Assembly (NCBI GenBank): GCA_937922655.1 | Contig: CALAJH010000005.1 | Location: 124,001 to 188,000, forward strand | Direction: 5' to 3' | DNA from: an uncultured Bacteroidia bacterium | Lineage (GTDB): Bacteria > Bacteroidota > Bacteroidia > J057 > CALAJH01 | DNA length: 64,000 nucleotides | Part shown: positions 62,466 to 64,000 of the stretch, piece after piece | Numbering within the stretch: the first letter of the stretch is position 1 | Layout: each line of letters starts with the position of its first letter | Made by a program: the position numbers and the translations under genes | The notes under the pieces: model-generated | What the model saw: only the letters and a program-made list of their open reading frames with translations | Database searches by the model: none | Told to the model about the DNA's origin: nothing

Positions 62466-63422
62466 ATGAGAAAAATAGAGGCGCAATACTACGACAAACA
62501 CTCGAAAATAGTCGTCGTGGCCCTGAAACAGTGGTTTTACAACCGTTTACGCACGGGCGTGAAGGCCGAAGTCGGCAAGGAATTGAACCGGGAATTTTTG
62601 GAGCGCATGAGCATGCGAAGGCGGGTGTGCGACCTGCTTTTTGAACTCTTAAACGTCTTATTGGCGGAAAAAATTGGACGCGGACGATTTCACGTGGACG
62701 TGCAAACCCGCGCCCGAGGCGACGAACTGGCACGGGCGGCGGGATACAAAGGAACGATAATCGAAAACGAACCGCCGGACGAACTCGATTTCTTTGTCCA
62801 AGCCTTTATTTTTTTATCTCCCGTCCCACAGGGACTCAAAACCGTTGTTCGCGGTTATCCCGACGATTTCCGACTCGCCGTCATAGACATGAGCAAAGTG
62901 GACGGGCTTGAATTGCTTGCCGAAGGCATTCCCGAGGCGGCGGTGTTTGCCGTGCTGAGTCTTGTCGTACCGCGCAACCTTTTGGTTCGCGGCGTCGTAA
63001 ACGTCTTGCAGGCCTTGACCACCAACGAGGAATGGCGCTATTGGACGGAGGTCGTCTTTGCCTTTGTCCTTTTAAGGAAAGATTATCGCGATTTTACCAT
63101 GGAATTGACCCAAGAACTCGAACGTACGGCCCCCAACGCCGACCGCAAACAAGAGCTTCGATTCATTTATCGCGCCTTCATTGAAGAAGGATACGAAGAC
63201 GGTTATCAAAAAGGCCAAAACGACGGCTATCAAAAAGGCCAGAACGACGGCTATCAAAAAGGCCAAAACGACGGCTATCAAAAAGGCCAAAACGACGGCT
63301 ACCTAAAAGGAAAAAAAGAAAGCCTCTACCAAACCGCCCTAAAAATGAAACAAAAAGGCGCCGATATCGAATTCATCGCCGAAACCACCGGCCTGAGTCC
63401 GCAAGAAGTGATGCAATTGTAG
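62466..63422 (+). CDS. Rpn-family PD-(D/E)XK nuclease-like protein with octapeptide repeats
   Basis: 318 residues from the ATG at 62466; the frame is open further upstream inside truB but lacks family similarity there. It is paralogous to the protein at 14550-15464 over its length: GRFHVDVQTRARGDELARAAGYK, VDGLELLAEGIPEAAVFAVLSL, RNLLVRGVVNVLQAL, FTMELTQELERTA, and a C-terminal IAETTGLSPQEVMQL. The nuclease strand keeps the acidic-x-Q pattern (VDVQ). Between the nuclease and tail, residues ~245-282 are four identical DGYQKGQN units plus a variant DGYLKGKK. Rpn proteins have recombination-promoting nuclease activity in E. coli; the role here is inference. Confidence 0.8.
   Translation: MRKIEAQYYDKHSKIVVVALKQWFYNRLRTGVKAEVGKELNREFLERMSMRRRVCDLLFELLNVLLAEKIGRGRFHVDVQTRARGDELARAAGYKGTIIENEPPDELDFFVQAFIFLSPVPQGLKTVVRGYPDDFRLAVIDMSKVDGLELLAEGIPEAAVFAVLSLVVPRNLLVRGVVNVLQALTTNEEWRYWTEVVFAFVLLRKDYRDFTMELTQELERTAPNADRKQELRFIYRAFIEEGYEDGYQKGQNDGYQKGQNDGYQKGQNDGYQKGQNDGYLKGKKESLYQTALKMKQKGADIEFIAETTGLSPQEVMQL
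63198..63311 (+). repeat. 24-bp in-frame minisatellite
   Basis: Four consecutive 24-bp units (63198-63221, 63222-63245, 63246-63269, 63270-63293) differ at only two positions, followed by a partial diverged fifth. Each unit encodes DGYQKGQN. Unit gain or loss keeps the reading frame. Confidence 0.95.
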
Positions 63423-63744
63423 CCCGACGCCCGTCGTTTTAATTTTTTTCGGCTTACGCCCAAATACAGACTCGGAAACGGACGGGATTCAAAGAAAAAA
63501 CCGGGCGTCCCATGCGGTACGGGCGGTCGCGGCGGTAAAGAAACGACCGTTTTTTTGCGAGTTTTTGCCACTTCGGGCGTGCGTCGTCCCGACTTCTAGG
63601 CGCCGAACAGCACACAAAGCCGCGGATTGCGGAACGGTTTGCCCGCATAAGTTTTGACAATTTGTCCCAAAGCCTTATATTTGTAATCCAAATACACGCA
63701 AGGCCGCGTTTGCCCGCCGCCTTGCCAACAAACGATATCCCTAC
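63423..63744 (+). promoter_or_regulatory. intergenic region with the DUF445 promoter
   Basis: -33 TTTG (63653-63656) and -7 TATATTTG (63676-63683), spacer 19 bp, 61 bp before the DUF445 ATG. A weak hairpin (CGGTCG/CGACCG, about 63527-63551) with a T run follows the Rpn-type gene and may terminate it. Nothing coding is supported. Confidence 0.6.
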
Positions 63745-64000
63745 ATGAACACGCAAACGGCAGAAATCGAACAAGATACGCAAAAACAAACGTTGCAAAC
63801 CGATGTGGCGCCGTTGGCCCTGCCCTCCCCGCCGCCCGCCGTCCCGCCCTCCACCCCAACGCCGACCCACGCCGAAATCGAGCAACGCCGCACGCTGACC
63901 AAAATGCGAACCTTGGCTACGGGACTGCTGGTGTTCATGACGCTCCTCTTTTTGACCTCGACGCTTGTCGTTTCGATGTTTCCCCAAACCAAGCCGTGGA
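63745..64000 (+). CDS. DUF445 membrane protein (5' part only)
   Basis: 85 codons are in view; the gene continues past the right edge. After a polar, proline-rich N-terminus of about 50 residues (ALPSPPPAVPPSTPTPTHAE) comes RRTLTKMRTLATGLLVFMTL, a membrane helix, and VVSMFPQTKPW. The pattern (L-x-x-M-R-x-L-A-T-G-L-L at the membrane entry, then a P-x-x-x-P-W motif before the second region) matches the start of DUF445 proteins, inner-membrane proteins of unknown function. The call rests on this short part. Confidence 0.65.
   Translation, partial: MNTQTAEIEQDTQKQTLQTDVAPLALPSPPPAVPPSTPTPTHAEIEQRRTLTKMRTLATGLLVFMTLLFLTSTLVVSMFPQTKPW

Noticed and set aside
63198-63311. Regular 24-bp repeats as a CRISPR array
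   Set aside because: There are no spacers between units and the repeats are in frame inside a coding region.

Overview
This 64-kb window is a chromosomal segment of a Bacteroidota bacterium. The evidence is a full gldK-gldL-gldM-gldN cluster with a PorP/SprF gene (type IX secretion and gliding motor), three very large secreted proteins ending in type IX sorting domains, and the -7 promoter element TAnnTTTG in front of many genes and both tRNAs. EttA, BshB1, MbnP-like, DUF4271 and CcmD-type genes fit the same phylum. The long PKD and SprB-type surface proteins and GC-rich codon use suggest a Saprospiria/Chitinophagia-like lineage, but that placement is inference.

Layout. 1-5.6 kb: start of an acyl-CoA thioesterase gene, a lipoprotein, a coiled-coil membrane protein with a 157-bp partial tandem duplication, and a 1197-residue sorted adhesin with an N-terminal CxxCH motif. 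6-13 kb: ftsK, a TPR protein, an ftsE-type ATPase, and malic enzyme fused to a phosphotransacetylase domain. 13-17 kb: a NYN-domain protein, an Rpn-type nuclease and an ArnT-like glycosyltransferase. 17-24 kb: tRNA-Cys, a repeat-rich secreted protein, a TPR membrane protein, ribH, an M28 peptidase, tRNA-Leu and an MbnP-like lipoprotein. 24-32.4 kb: ettA, an unknown gene, bshB1, gmk, ccmD-like, a glycosyltransferase, a lipoprotein and clpB. 32.8-37.4 kb: a 1515-residue sorted subtilisin. 37.4-40.1 kb: a more AT-rich island with a HindVP-type restriction-modification pair whose nuclease frame is broken just before the catalytic EIK. 40.3-47.8 kb: a VWA/TPR (Bat-like) pair, a shared terminator, then gldN, gldM, gldL, gldK and porP/sprF on the minus strand. 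48-53.5 kb: a likely polA-DUF4271-hemD operon. 53.8-59 kb: a 1719-residue PKD/SBBP protein with a type B sorting domain. 59-64 kb: a CBS protein, a divergent PurE-like protein, a metallo-beta-lactamase-fold hydrolase overlapping truB, a second Rpn-type nuclease with an in-frame 24-bp minisatellite, and the start of a DUF445 gene.

How the parts fit. GldKLMN and PorP/SprF form the trans-envelope motor and outer-membrane parts of the type IX system, and the proteins at 2050-5643, 32814-37361 and 53808-58967 are probable cargo. Most other genes are housekeeping: chromosome segregation, DNA repair, translation control, heme, riboflavin, purine and bacillithiol metabolism, and protein disaggregation. 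The accessory signals are the broken restriction-modification system with two perfect palindromes upstream, the two Rpn-type paralogues with matching -7 elements, the partial gene duplication near the left end, and the PurE-like protein with replaced active-site residues.
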